From the NCBI RefSeq assembly GCF_026625705.1, contig NZ_CP113059.1, positions 2,480,001 through 2,544,000 on the forward strand: a DNA stretch of 64,000 nucleotides, read 5' to 3'. The position numbers and the translations under genes are program-made. The notes under the pieces are model-generated. The model worked only from the letters and a program-made list of their open reading frames with translations, was not told the DNA's origin and ran no database searches. This stretch comes from Pedobacter sp. SL55 (GTDB lineage Bacteria > Bacteroidota > Bacteroidia > Sphingobacteriales > Sphingobacteriaceae). This document shows, one piece after another, positions 63,380-64,000 of the stretch. Position 1 is the stretch's first letter, and the number at the start of each line of letters is the position of its first letter.

Positions 63380-64000
63380 TTACAACTCCCTAATCCAGAT
63401 ATTTCTAAAGCTAATAGGCTCGCTTGGGTCGCCGTGGTCTTGCAATTTGATAGGGCAGGCACCATGTGCTTTTTGGTACGATGCTTTGCCGATGTACTGC
63501 GTTGGGCCTTCTAGCGCAATGTTATTTTGTACCAACACGCCGTTAAAGAAAGCGGTAACCCTAGCTGCAGATTTTAAGGAGCCATCTGCATTAAAAACTG
63601 GTGCAGTCCAAATTACATCGTAGGTTTGCCACTCGCCAGGCTTTTTATTTACGGTTGCCAAAGGGATAAACTGTTTGTAAATGCTACCAGCTTGGCCGTT
63701 TACGTAAGTGTTGTTGTTGTAATTGTCTAAAATTTGCAGTTCGTAGCCATCATCGCCACTACCAGTTGAGGCCAAAAACAGACCACTGTTTCCTCTAGCT
63801 TGTCCTTTGCCTGTAATGTTAGCAGGGATTTTCCACTCTAAATGTAGTTGATAGTTCAAGAAAGATTTTTTGGTTTCGATATTTCCGGTACCCTTTTTTA
63901 CGGTAAAAGCACCGTTGGCAACTGTCCAGGCGGCAGGTTTGGCTTTGTCTTTTACCGATACCCATTGGTCTAAATTTTTACCATCAAAAAGGATAAACGC
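63380..64000 (-). CDS. DUF1080 (3-keto-disaccharide hydrolase-type) protein, C-terminal part (5' end outside window)
   Basis: An open frame runs from the right edge to a stop at 63380 (207 codons including the stop). It covers the end of a DUF1080 domain: ILFDGKNLDQWVSVKDK, NYQLHLEWKIPANIT, GQARGNSGLFLASTGSGDDG, YELQILDNYNNNTYVNGQAG, PGEWQTYDVIWTAP and GPTQYIGKASYQKAHG, ending SFRNIWIREL. It probably binds or hydrolyses a 3-keto-glycoside or another sugar. It is clearly diverged from the copy at 30010. The start and any signal peptide are outside the window. Confidence 0.87.
   Translation of the reverse strand, partial: AFILFDGKNLDQWVSVKDKAKPAAWTVANGAFTVKKGTGNIETKKSFLNYQLHLEWKIPANITGKGQARGNSGLFLASTGSGDDGYELQILDNYNNNTYVNGQAGSIYKQFIPLATVNKKPGEWQTYDVIWTAPVFNADGSLKSAARVTAFFNGVLVQNNIALEGPTQYIGKASYQKAHGACPIKLQDHGDPSEPISFRNIWIREL

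Overview
The window is chromosomal DNA from a member of the Bacteroidota, most likely a Pedobacter-like Sphingobacteriaceae. The reasons are low G+C, weak or absent Shine-Dalgarno sequences, a SusC/SusD pair with an ECF sigma/FecR switch, lineage-typical domains (DUF5686, DUF4783, DUF4843, DUF1080, PKD-like lipoprotein) and TAnnTTTG boxes. The genus is an inference. I see no rRNA, tRNA, insertion sequence, prophage or CRISPR array.

Layout. 1-7.4 kb: a beta-propeller sensor (cut by the window edge), trhO and two tandem 819-residue DUF5686 outer-membrane proteins. 7.5-12.3 kb: kbl (frameshifted), a YafQ-type toxin-antitoxin pair, pheS with a Rieske-like lipoprotein and a TetR regulator, and ecsC (frameshifted). 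12.5-19.4 kb: ompH (frameshifted), gyrB, bestrophin, a universal-stress-like protein and a two-component system whose kinase is frameshifted. 19.5-26.6 kb: SRPBCC protein, amidase, aspartic protease, mdh, class IV aminotransferase, DCC protein, methyltransferase and GH20 hexosaminidase. 27-37.7 kb: rpsA, DUF1080, TPM-domain protein, cmk, arfB, L,D-transpeptidase, LpxR-like protein and lon. 38-48.6 kb: TPR proteins, gpmI (frameshifted), DUF4783, nadC, plsY, M48 protease, pabB, desaturase and ahcY. 48.8-60.5 kb: a leftward locus in the order sigma factor, FecR, SusC, SusD, DUF4843, PKD-like lipoprotein, two TlpA-like thioredoxins. 60.5-64 kb: ABC-F ATPase, a HigBA-type pair and a second DUF1080 protein (cut by the window edge).

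Two window-wide patterns stand out. First, at least nine genes carry small indels, mostly in A/T runs and including genes for conserved housekeeping enzymes. Sequencing or assembly error explains this better than real decay. Second, the intergenic regions hold several families of short palindromic repeats. One copy supplies the C-terminus of ArfB, and two copies are nested inside longer inverted repeats.

The 48.8-60.5 kb locus is the main accessory system. The sigma factor and FecR probably sense transport through the STN-bearing SusC. SusD and two surface lipoproteins probably capture the ligand, and the two TlpA proteins supply a thiol-disulfide activity. The substrate cannot be read from the sequence.
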